In this document: piece after piece, positions 15,500 to 23,300 of the stretch
How positions within the stretch are numbered: the stretch's first letter is position 1
How the letters are laid out: each line of letters begins with the position of its first letter
DNA from: Candidatus Thalassarchaeaceae archaeon
GTDB taxonomy: Archaea; Thermoplasmatota; Poseidoniia; Poseidoniales; Thalassarchaeaceae
NCBI GenBank assembly: GCA_030745885.1
Contig: JASLNR010000001.1
Span: forward strand, 1-37,680
DNA: 37,680 nt
Direction: 5' to 3'
Notes under the pieces: generated by a model
What the model saw: the letters and a program-made list of their open reading frames with translations, nothing else
The model's database searches: none
What the model was told of the DNA's origin: nothing
Made by a program: the position numbers and the translations under genes

Positions 15500-16259
15500 G
15501 AGGCGCCCTGACAGCATTCCGCCAAGAACCTGCCCGATTGAACGTGTGCAGTTATTGCCAAACGTCGGCGCGAAGGCCGTTGTGGACCCTCAGTTGTACT
15601 ACGCCGCTGGCATGGGGGCCTACGTCATGGTCGTACTCTTCGCGACCAAGTTTCCCTACGACAAGATGGTCGCCCGGGGCATGGAGGACATTCGCGCAGT
15701 CTACTACAATAGGAAGGTCGTTCACATGCTCGCCGGTGGGGTCGGCTCCTTCTGCGTGCCGATCCTGTTCACGGACTACTGGTACCCCCTTGTGTGCGGG
15801 ATTCTGCTGACCATCCTCACCTTCGCGGCCCACCAGAGTGGCAGGAGGATGTTCTGGTTCCAGACCGACCAGAACCAGAATGACGTCAAGTTCACCCTCA
15901 TGTGGTGGGCTTCAATCACGCTGATTTGGATGCTGGTGGGCGACCCATGGCTAGCAATCATCCCCTCGCTGTTCATGGCCTTCGGCGACGGCATCACCGG
16001 GGTGGTTCGCAACCTAGTGATTCGGGAGCGCTCGAAGAGCCCGATAGGGAACGTGTTCATGTTCATCGTCAGCGCTCCGATGGGATGGTTCGTCGCCGAG
16101 ATGGGCGACCCTTCCATTCCTGTCTGGGGCCTGATAGCCGCCGCTGTGGCCACATTCGTCGAGCGCTACGAATTCGGGCCAATAGACGATAACATACTCA
16201 TCACGGTATTCGCGACGATCGTGCTACTGATCGGCATTGACGTAGGACCCATCCTGTGA
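15498..16259 (+). CDS. Integral membrane polyprenol/dolichol kinase-like protein (CTP-dependent kinase family)
   Basis: The protein has about seven membrane segments and resembles the dolichol kinase/phytol kinase/CDP-diglyceride synthase-like family, whose members phosphorylate isoprenoid alcohols with CTP. Conserved elements seen are YYNRKVVHMLAGG (the R-K-x-x-H-x-x-x-G motif), AFGDGITGVVRNLVIRERSKSPIGN (the F-G-D-x-x-[GA] and K-S-x-x-G motifs) and VERYEFGPIDDNI near the end. In an archaeon this could recycle dolichol for glycosylation or phosphorylate geranylgeraniol. The start is uncertain. The ATG at 15498 overlaps the threonine synthase start, whereas a GTG at 15582 lies about 28 bases after a TTATT stretch and would give a 225-residue protein beginning VDPQLYYAAGMG. 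All motifs remain in either case. The 3' end overlaps the convergent YczE-like gene by 36 bases. Confidence 0.75.
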   Translation: MRRPDSIPPRTCPIERVQLLPNVGAKAVVDPQLYYAAGMGAYVMVVLFATKFPYDKMVARGMEDIRAVYYNRKVVHMLAGGVGSFCVPILFTDYWYPLVCGILLTILTFAAHQSGRRMFWFQTDQNQNDVKFTLMWWASITLIWMLVGDPWLAIIPSLFMAFGDGITGVVRNLVIRERSKSPIGNVFMFIVSAPMGWFVAEMGDPSIPVWGLIAAAVATFVERYEFGPIDDNILITVFATIVLLIGIDVGPIL

Positions 16260-16934
16260 GCCCAACCGACCCGCGATTGACAGGCAGACGGCGACTACCG
16301 GACCTATGGTGAGGGCGAAGAGCACCGTGCCTAGGCCAAATGTGCCACCCAGCAGGTATCCGACTACCAGCACCGAGATCTCGATGGCGATTCGTACTCT
16401 GCCAATCGGGATTCCCGTCACCCTCTGTATGCCCGTCATCCAACCATCCCTGGGCCCGGGGCCGAGGTTGGCGGTGAGGTACATGCCGCTTCCAATGCCA
16501 ATCAGCAGGACGCCCAAGGATGCCTGAAGCAAGGCGATAGTTTGGCTCTCGGGCGTAGAGAGCAAGGGCACCATTACTTCGATGGCCACGGCGATAATGA
16601 TGGCGTTCAGGATGGTTCCCACGCCCGGCCTCTCCTTGAGTGGAATCCACAAGAAGAGGACTGCGCCGCTGACGAGGAAGGTGGCCTGGCCGATAGTCCA
16701 GCCAATGTTGACGGCGATTCCCTGAGCGAGCACTGTCCATGGGGTGTTGCCGATCCCGGCTGCGATCAGGACGGCATCACCGGTGCCGAAGATCCACTCG
16801 CCCAGAATCAGTATGGTGAGAGTCGACATCCGTGGTTTGGTGGACATCGGGTCATCGGCGCTCCACCACACGGTGGGGACCTTCTTCGCCGGGCGCAGGA
16901 AGGACAGCGCGCCCATCGGGCAGCGCTGGAGCAC
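16224..16934 (-). CDS. YczE/YyaS-like integral membrane protein
   Basis: The 236-residue protein has five or six membrane helices in the pattern of the YczE/YyaS family (DUF6198-like). Recognisable pieces are GIGNTPWTVLAQGIA, the helix ending in WIPLKERPGVGTILNAIIIAV, LGPGPRDGWMTGI with the following TGIPIGRVRIAIE, and the final GYLLGGTFGLGTVLFALTIGPVV. In bacilli these proteins sit near lipopeptide or regulatory genes, but their transport function is unproven. The start is a GTG directly after the cutA stop codon (TGAGTG), so the two are coupled; an ATG six codons in is an alternative. The gene ends 36 bases inside the convergent kinase-like gene. Confidence 0.8.
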   Translation of the reverse strand: MLQRCPMGALSFLRPAKKVPTVWWSADDPMSTKPRMSTLTILILGEWIFGTGDAVLIAAGIGNTPWTVLAQGIAVNIGWTIGQATFLVSGAVLFLWIPLKERPGVGTILNAIIIAVAIEVMVPLLSTPESQTIALLQASLGVLLIGIGSGMYLTANLGPGPRDGWMTGIQRVTGIPIGRVRIAIEISVLVVGYLLGGTFGLGTVLFALTIGPVVAVCLSIAGRLGSQDGSYVNADQ

Positions 16935-17249
16935 TCAGCCTTCAACCCAACCGGCATAGTCGTCGGTAGATTCCGCCTTCCAGATGGCAATCTGAGGCGT
17001 CTGGTAGGGGTGCTCGCTGAGGATCGCCGACACCAGATCGTCCTTCTTGGCCTCTGAGGTCTTGATCTGCACACGCCACTCCTCCGCGCTATGTGTGGCC
17101 TCTTCCCACGAGTACACCGAGGTAACTCGGTTCCTCTGCACGCAAGCAGCCAGTCCCCCCTCGACCAGGTCGGCGGACCACGCTCCGACACGCGGCTCGA
17201 GCCAATCTCCGGGAAGCGTGGTCTGGACGATCCAGACGGCCCGGGGCAT
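16935..17249 (-). CDS. cutA: CutA divalent-cation tolerance protein
   Basis: CutA is a small trimeric cytoplasmic protein linked to copper and other divalent-metal tolerance; its precise role is debated. I chose the ATG giving MPRAVWIVQTTLP (104 residues), which matches the family's usual 100-112 residues and is preceded by a TATGCAT stretch about 30 bases upstream. An ATG 13 codons earlier (17288) is also in frame. Family features are VQTTLP in the first strand, ADLVEGGLAACVQ (L-[VIL]-E-x-[RKG]-L-A-A-C-V-N in the family), SVYSWE (S-x-Y-x-W-x-G in the family), VQIKTS and the C-terminal HPYQTPQIAIW. It is followed immediately by the YczE-like gene. Confidence 0.9.
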   Translation of the reverse strand: MPRAVWIVQTTLPGDWLEPRVGAWSADLVEGGLAACVQRNRVTSVYSWEEATHSAEEWRVQIKTSEAKKDDLVSAILSEHPYQTPQIAIWKAESTDDYAGWVEG

Positions 17250-17329
17250 GTGGGCTCGTGGGGCTTGCCACGAATCAACTAGATGCATAGTTTGAATGCT
17301 ATGGCTGACATGGCCCGTCCGGTTAGGGC

Positions 17330-18688
17330 ATGGAATCGTGGGAAGGACCTATCGACACCGGCGAGGTGCCCTCGGACGGGTCGAATTTCGATGTGATCGT
17401 GGTAGGCGGTGGACCGTGTGGCGCCGCCGCAGCGGCATACAACGCCATGAACGGCTGCAAGGTCCTGCTCGTGGAGAAGGAGGTCTGGCCCCGGGACAAG
17501 CCCTGCGGAGACGCAGTGGGGGGGAAGTCGCTAATCCACGTGGAGGAGCTCGGGGTGAAGACGATGATCGAGTCCACGCCCCACTTCCGCGTTGACTCGA
17601 TAGTCTTCAGCAGCGCCAACGGCAGTGCGGTTCGGGTACTGCTGCCCAAGGAGGAGTTCGAGAAGAAGATGGCCGGATACGCCTTGCCCCGAGTGCAGTT
17701 CGACTACATGATGTTCAAGCGCTCTACTGAACTGGTCCGAGGGGCCGGGGGCGCGGTGATCCAGGGCTTCGGTGTGACCGAGGTCGGCGTCGAAGACGGG
17801 CGCGTCACGGGGGTGACCGGACGATTCGGAGGAAGGAACTCAACCGAGTCCGAGATCTCGTTCCAGGCCCCCCTGACCATCGGGGCTGGAGGATACAACT
17901 GCCCGGTGGCAAAAACGGTCACCGAGGTAATCCACGGTGAGCCGATGCGTGACGATGACCACTACTGCGGCGCTTATCGGGAGTACTGGGAGGGCGTCGG
18001 GGGCTTCGAGGGCAGCGAGGGGCCCATAGAGATTCACTTCATCGATGAGGTGATTCCCGGCTACTTCTGGATCTTCCCGGTAAAGGAGGGTGTGGTCAAC
18101 GTCGGCATAGGCATGGTGATCTCCGAGCAGCGGAAGCAGAAGGGAATCAAGAAGTCGCTCAAGCAATTGCAGAGATGGGTCATAGAGGAGCACCCGCAGT
18201 TCAGGGGCCGCTTCGATGGCGCCCGGCTCGTTCCGGGTTCTCAAAGGGGATGGCAACTGCCTTTTGGCTCACCGAGGAAGAGCCCGCCGTCCTACCAGCC
18301 CAGACGTTCAGCGACCGCGGGGGCAATGTGCGTGGGCGACGCGGCGAGCCTAGTCGACCCGTTCACCGGCGAGGGAATAGGCAACGGCCTCGTTTCCTCG
18401 AAACTGACCTCCAAGCACTTCGACAAGGACGCTCACTCGGAGGGCTTTCCCGAAGATTCCGCAATCGCCTACATGGAGGAACTCTGGGGAGTTCTCGGCA
18501 AGGAGCTCAGCAATTCATACAGGCTGCAGAAGTGGGTCAAGAAGAAGTGGCTCATGAACTGGTTCTTCGGAAAGGCCTCGCGCAAGGAGGAGTTAGCAGA
18601 CATGTTAACGGGCATGATAGCAGACAAGGAGGCGTCCAAGGCGCTATGGAGCCCGTGGTTCCTCGCCAAAACGCTGCTCCTTCCGTGA
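17330..18688 (+). CDS. Geranylgeranyl reductase family FAD-dependent oxidoreductase
   Basis: The 452-residue flavoprotein probably saturates the isoprenoid chains of archaeal membrane lipids or menaquinone. The N-terminal dinucleotide fold is DVIVVGGGPCGAAAAAY (21-37), with the ribose-binding acid E49 in LLVEKE. The family's cysteine motif is seen as KPCGDAVGGKS (58-67). The second FAD element is MCVGDAASLVDPFTGEGIGNGL. Between them are the substrate-side PGYFWIFP and the VNVGIG strand, both characteristic of geranylgeranyl reductases. The N-terminus is slightly longer than usual (20 residues before the fold). A GAATGCTATGG stretch about 30 bases upstream may be the promoter. A HAD phosphatase follows with a coupled ribosome binding site. 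Other polyprenyl reductase or halogenase-like roles are less likely. Confidence 0.9.
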   Translation: MESWEGPIDTGEVPSDGSNFDVIVVGGGPCGAAAAAYNAMNGCKVLLVEKEVWPRDKPCGDAVGGKSLIHVEELGVKTMIESTPHFRVDSIVFSSANGSAVRVLLPKEEFEKKMAGYALPRVQFDYMMFKRSTELVRGAGGAVIQGFGVTEVGVEDGRVTGVTGRFGGRNSTESEISFQAPLTIGAGGYNCPVAKTVTEVIHGEPMRDDDHYCGAYREYWEGVGGFEGSEGPIEIHFIDEVIPGYFWIFPVKEGVVNVGIGMVISEQRKQKGIKKSLKQLQRWVIEEHPQFRGRFDGARLVPGSQRGWQLPFGSPRKSPPSYQPRRSATAGAMCVGDAASLVDPFTGEGIGNGLVSSKLTSKHFDKDAHSEGFPEDSAIAYMEELWGVLGKELSNSYRLQKWVKKKWLMNWFFGKASRKEELADMLTGMIADKEASKALWSPWFLAKTLLLP

Positions 18689-18693
18689 GGTGA
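18687..18693 (+). promoter_or_regulatory. Ribosome binding site overlapping the reductase stop codon
   Basis: GAGGTGA starts within the geranylgeranyl reductase TGA stop (18686-18688) and lies four bases before the HAD phosphatase ATG at 18698. It is a strong match to the archaeal anti-SD and decides this start. It indicates co-transcription and translational coupling. Confidence 0.6.
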
Positions 18694-18697
18694 ATCG

Positions 18698-19492
18698 ATG
18701 ACCGGCCCGCTAGACGAGTCTCTGGAAGGGATAGAAATCGTCTTCCTTGACCTCGATGGGACCCTGTATCTGGGCGGGGACCTCGTCGATGGGGCGCTGG
18801 GGTTCCTCTCTAGACTGGAATCTCGGGGGATTCGCAGGTTCTTCCTCTCCAACAACTCAAGCAGATCGGTATCACAGTACCACGAGAAGTTGAATGGGCT
18901 CGGCATCATGGCCTCCGAAGATGAGATCTTGCTCTCCACCCACGACCTGCTTGCCTGGCTAGCCGCAGAGGATGTCACTCAAGCCTACTTAGTAGGGACC
19001 GAGGGCATGCGGGAAATGCTGGAGGATGCGGGCGTCAGTACTCGTTCCGAAACGCCTCAATACGTCATTCTCGGCTATGACACCGAAGTCAACTACGAGA
19101 AGCTCGCGACCGCCTCCAAGCACCTGCACAAAGGCACCCCCCTAGTGGCCAGCCACCCAGACATGGTCTGCCCCTCACCCGATGGGGGGCTGCCGGACTC
19201 GGGGGCTTTCATGGCTCTGTTCGAGGCTTCAACGGGGGTCGGGCCTACCCGCGTCTGCGGCAAGCCCAACGCTGGCATGATCCTGCACAAGGTCGAGGAG
19301 ATGGGGGTCGCTGCCAATCAGTGCGCGATGGTCGGAGACCGGTTGTACACCGACATGGAGATGGCTGAGCGAGCGGGGGTCCACGGTATTCTGGTCCTGA
19401 GCGGGGAGGCGACAGAGGCGGAGGTCGCTTCGGCCGACCAAAGCCCGTCTCTGATTGTGAACTCCGTGGCAGACCTGTGTGGTGAGGGCTGA
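18698..19492 (+). CDS. HAD-superfamily phosphatase, NagD-like (subfamily IIA)
   Basis: The 264-residue protein is a class IIA HAD hydrolase, related to NagD, p-nitrophenylphosphatase and phosphoglycolate/phosphoglycerol phosphatases. Motif I is FLDLDGTLY (15-23) with both catalytic aspartates. Motif II is FFLSNNSSRS. The cap region includes VILGYDTEVNYEKL and LVASHPDMVCPSPDGG. Motif III/IV is GKPNAGMI followed by AMVGDRLYTDMEMAERAG. All catalytic positions are present. Translation appears coupled to the geranylgeranyl reductase gene. In archaea such enzymes may dephosphorylate glycerol-phosphate, phosphoglycolate or isoprenoid phosphates; the substrate cannot be read from sequence. A short intergenic region with TATA box and inverted repeat follows before the regulator gene. 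Confidence 0.9.
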   Translation: MTGPLDESLEGIEIVFLDLDGTLYLGGDLVDGALGFLSRLESRGIRRFFLSNNSSRSVSQYHEKLNGLGIMASEDEILLSTHDLLAWLAAEDVTQAYLVGTEGMREMLEDAGVSTRSETPQYVILGYDTEVNYEKLATASKHLHKGTPLVASHPDMVCPSPDGGLPDSGAFMALFEASTGVGPTRVCGKPNAGMILHKVEEMGVAANQCAMVGDRLYTDMEMAERAGVHGILVLSGEATEAEVASADQSPSLIVNSVADLCGEG

Positions 19493-19514
19493 AAGCTATA
19501 CCTTGGTTGACTCG

Positions 19515-19529
19515 CAATTGGTTCAATTG
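19515..19529. repeat. Paired palindromes CAATTG-GTT-CAATTG upstream of the regulator gene
   Basis: Two copies of the self-complementary hexamer CAATTG are separated by GTT, just upstream of a TTTTTAGA element and 46 bases before the regulator ATG. It could be an upstream operator or activator site. No function is shown by sequence alone. Confidence 0.35.
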
Positions 19530-19531
19530 GG

Positions 19532-19539
19532 TTTTTAGA
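19532..19539 (+). promoter_or_regulatory. TATA-like box for the ArsR-type regulator gene
   Basis: TTTTTAGA sits about 40 bases before the ATG at 19575, so transcription would start near 19560-19565. That places the start within the inverted repeat at 19553-19567. Confidence 0.4.
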
Positions 19540-19552
19540 GGACTCTGACTAC

Positions 19553-19567
19553 CCAACCTCAGGTTGG
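19553..19567. promoter_or_regulatory. Inverted repeat at the regulator's transcription start, candidate operator
   Basis: CCAACCT (19553-19559) and AGGTTGG (19561-19567) form a perfect 7-base inverted repeat around one base, ending eight bases before the ATG. The position over the expected transcription start is typical of negative autoregulation by a dimeric winged-helix protein. Confidence 0.5.
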
Positions 19568-19574
19568 TAAGTCA

Positions 19575-20312
19575 ATGGTCGGGTTCGACGAGTCTCTGAG
19601 CATACTCGAGAATACGACTAGGAGGGAGATACTGCGATGCCTCGTCAAGGAGCCCCACTACCCCCTGCAACTCTCCGATCTGCTTGATGTAAGTCAGCAA
19701 GCCGTCGTGAAGCACCTAAAGGTGCTCGAAGGGGCCGGCTTCGTTGATTCTGAGATGGTGAAATCCAACAAGGGCGGCCCTCCGAAGAAGGTCTACAGGG
19801 TAAACCAGTCATTCTCGATTCGTCTTGACCTAGGGCCAGATTTATTTCGAGCCGAACACAGGAAGATGCCAAAGGGAGGGGCGATAAGGCTCTCGGGTAG
19901 GCTCCCTAGAGATTTAGACGATGTAGTCGAGAGGATTGGTACACGCAGGAGGCTTCCGATGGTCGATGCGATGAGCATTCTATCAGAATTGGATGCCGCT
20001 CTGGAGCGAGTCGATGAGCAGCGAGATGCCATTATTGCGCTCCATCAGCAAGTTATGCACAAGGTCTCGCCCAGCGTTGAGGAGCATTCCGAGTCCTATG
20101 AAGAAAGGCAGCTCGCGCATGCGATGATGAGTCACCCAAGGAGGCCTCTCGACCTAGATGCGTTCTCACATGGACTGCGAATCCAGTCCATGCACGCTGA
20201 GAAGATGATGGACAGCCTGCGAGATCGGCTCATGAGGGATTTTGCATCCACCAGAGGAGCCTTCGTTGCCGTCAAGGAGAGCACGCCCCTGCCTTGGTGG
20301 ATGGCTCGTTAG
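19575..20312 (+). CDS. ArsR-type winged-helix transcriptional regulator
   Basis: The 245-residue product begins with a winged-helix DNA-binding domain. ILENTTRREILRCLVKEPHYPLQLSDLL leads into the recognition helix region DVSQQAVVKHLKVLEGAGFV (38-57), and the wing includes KSNKGGPPKKVYRVN (64-78). This resembles archaeal ArsR/HTH_20-like repressors. The remaining 160 residues are charged and helical (ALERVDEQRDAIIALHQQVMHKV and the later QSMHAEKMMDSLRDRLM), suggesting a coiled-coil dimerisation or effector domain. No metal-binding Cys cluster is seen, so a metal sensor is unlikely. The promoter contains an inverted repeat that could be its own operator. It converges exactly on the large surface protein gene, whose stop is directly adjacent. 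Confidence 0.85.
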   Translation: MVGFDESLSILENTTRREILRCLVKEPHYPLQLSDLLDVSQQAVVKHLKVLEGAGFVDSEMVKSNKGGPPKKVYRVNQSFSIRLDLGPDLFRAEHRKMPKGGAIRLSGRLPRDLDDVVERIGTRRRLPMVDAMSILSELDAALERVDEQRDAIIALHQQVMHKVSPSVEEHSESYEERQLAHAMMSHPRRPLDLDAFSHGLRIQSMHAEKMMDSLRDRLMRDFASTRGAFVAVKESTPLPWWMAR

Positions 20313-23300
20313 TCAGAAGCGCAGGTTCTCGTCTTCCACTCCTGGGAGCAGGCTGCTCAACTCGGCAAACCTGGTGATAGCGGCGATTCTCCTACCGTAG
20401 ATTACGTATCCGGCGACTCCAACTAGGGAGAAAGTCGCTCCGAGGATAATCACTGGGACGGAGTACGTTGCAATCGCATCGACGCCGACGTCGACCACCC
20501 CGAGCGTCGAGCTCATCTTTCCGCCGGGAATTTTTCGCATGTTGCTTTCAATTGATTCGTCGGTCTCTACAATGACGTTATCAGGGTCAACGACAACTAC
20601 GATGTCGTGGTTGCCGGCTAGAACCATGTACAGGAGGGTTATCGAATTCGGTTCCTCGGTATCGGCTTCGGATATCGGCATTATCGCCTTGACAATCTGT
20701 CTGTAGACGATGTTGGTCTCATCGCAACCTTTCCGCTTGATGTCGGTCATAGACTGGTCTTTGCAGAGAATGATGTTGACGTCTGTCGCGTGAGCATTGC
20801 CACGGTTGACGACCTTCACATTAACAGATAGCATCTCTCCAATCTCTCCTATTGTACGGTCTGAAGTAACTTCCAAGATCTGCAGATCCGGAGCCCTTAG
20901 ACGCAGTTCGAGGATTTGCTCATTGGTGTCACAATTCGGGGGATAGTTGTCCGGCAGGCTGTCCTTGTTCGCATCTAGAGTGCAAGAGTCGTCCCATATA
21001 GGCGTCTCATCGTGGTCACCTCCTACCTCCGAGGAACCGAACATCGATAGCGTCTTGATGCCGATGAAACGGTCCTGGAGGGCGGCATCGGGGGCAATGG
21101 TGACTATAACAACCACCTGAAATGTTGTATAGGGCTCCATGAGGGGTAGCGTCACTGTCAAATCCGGAGTGACGAAGCATTCTCCCTCAGGGGGAGCCTC
21201 ACCAACAATCACCTCGAGGCATGGCTTCTCTAGGGGATATTCGGTCCTGAAGCCTTCGAGCAGTGCGAAGTCTATGTGCCATGTGCTCAGTGCGTACAGC
21301 CCCGGAGAAACTCCCCAAACTCCGGCAACATCAACGGTGTGATTGTGGAGCGTAGGTTGGTCGGGTACGTTGCCGTGGTTAGTAACGTTTAGAGTGAATC
21401 GGACAATCCTGCTCGGAGCGGTGGTCTTGATCTTGCTCTCTACGGCTGGATCTAGGGAGATTCTCATATCGTGGAATTCCACGATAGTTATTCGCAGAAC
21501 GATCAAGTCCTGAATTCTCGTTCCCTCGAACGCTTCCTCGCTGAGTACGTTGAAGGTGACCGTATAATCTCCAGCAAGAGTCTGATCGGGTACATTCACG
21601 AGGATTGGCACTGTCTGGGACTCGTCCCTGTCCAACTCCTGGAAGAGGATTCGGGGGATATTCAAGTCCCAAACGTGCGAGCCCCCGCTCGCATCGACGA
21701 TGGAGGCTATCGAGATGTCATATCGATCGGGTCCATTTCCAAGATTCTCGATAGTAGCGTCCACCTGGTAAGACTGGCCGGGGTGGAGATCCAGAATGGT
21801 ATTGGGAACCTCGGCCTCTAACTCGTACCTCTGCACAACGTTCGTGAGGATGACCACGGAGTCGCGGACTTTGGGGGATCCGTCAAGGTGCGCCCGAACA
21901 GTGATGGAATCCCCTATGCCAGCCGTGGCGTTGTATGGGGCACACATCTCAGCTGTGACGGTATGCGGGGTGTCGATTTGCGACCAGTACCTTGGTGCAT
22001 TATCGGGTGGAGAATTGCCTCCGGGTGCATCTGAGAAATCGAGGTCCACGGTCCAGTGGTCGAATTGCCATGTCAGGAGGTCGAAGGACTCCGGCTTTTC
22101 TTCGGGGGCGCCGGGAGTAGTGAAGACAATGTGCCCGGGTGTGAAGTGCTTAGTTACCTCGATGGGGAAGTAAGCGCATTCGCCTGGCAGGACATACTGC
22201 TTGGTGTCACCAATCTGGAAGACGATGTTTCCCGTAGTGCGAATCGAAACATTGATCCATAATTCCAAGACATCTAATGTGCCTCTGTCAATGGACATGA
22301 CTGGCTCTCCAGTCGACCATCCTTTGAGGTAGATGGCGAAGGTCCCGGGATCCTGCGACTCTGGAACGCTGACCTTGAGATTCTTGGTTAACGATTGGCC
22401 TGGATCGAGGGAGAGAGAGGTTGGGAAGTCTATGCCCCACCCAAACGGCAACGCCCACTCGTTCTGCCCCTCAAGGGTAGAGGGGTCGAAGAAGGCGAAG
22501 GTGTCGTAGACGTTTCCAGTGTTCTTGATGGTGATGGAGAAGACGGCTGACTTACCCTGCTCCACGTCCACTTGGAAGTGGCTGGTATCCAATTCTATGC
22601 CGTGGACCACATCCATCAGAGTCAGTAGCAATTGCTGGTTGCGTATCGCTGGATCCTTGTGGGATGTAGCCAATATCGAAATCTGGGCCAATTCGTCATG
22701 TTTGGCCTGATATATTGTGGGGGCTCTGATTCTGATGTAAAGTGGGACTATCTCTCCGCCCTCTAGGAAGACTGGGGTTGAGTCAAAGACCGGGGTGTTG
22801 TTGGTGGCGAAAAACAGGGTGGCGGTCCAATTGTTTGGGACGCCATCAACGGTGACGGTGAAGGTGTCTTGGACGAGGTCGGCAGGACCTGGTGTCGGAT
22901 TAGCAATTGTCATGTTGAAGGTAGTTAGATCACCGGGGTGGATAGTGTGGTAGAACGTCTCCGCATCCGTAGGGCAGTCGTAAGGGTAGCTCTCTAGGTT
23001 GGGATTGCTCTGAACCTTGTCGTCGCAGGCGAGGGATACATCGACCAATCCGGTGAGAACGTGAACATAGCAAAGCGTGTATCTGTTTGAGTTGTGGTCT
23101 TCACTGCATTTGTTGGTATCGGACCAAGCCAGATGGGCTCCGCTTCCTAGGTCGTTGGCGAAGGCGGGGGGCATGCCAAAGTCGGGGGAGAGGGGGGTGT
23201 TCGGTCCTAACTTGTCTGATTGCCAATCCGTAACTTCAACCTTCTGCCATGGATCAAAGATTGACGATGCGATGGAATTCAGTGGGAAGCCGCTGGGGTA

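Noticed and set aside
14951..15511. Plus-strand frame opposite thrC
   Set aside because: Antisense of an intact threonine synthase; no domain recognised.
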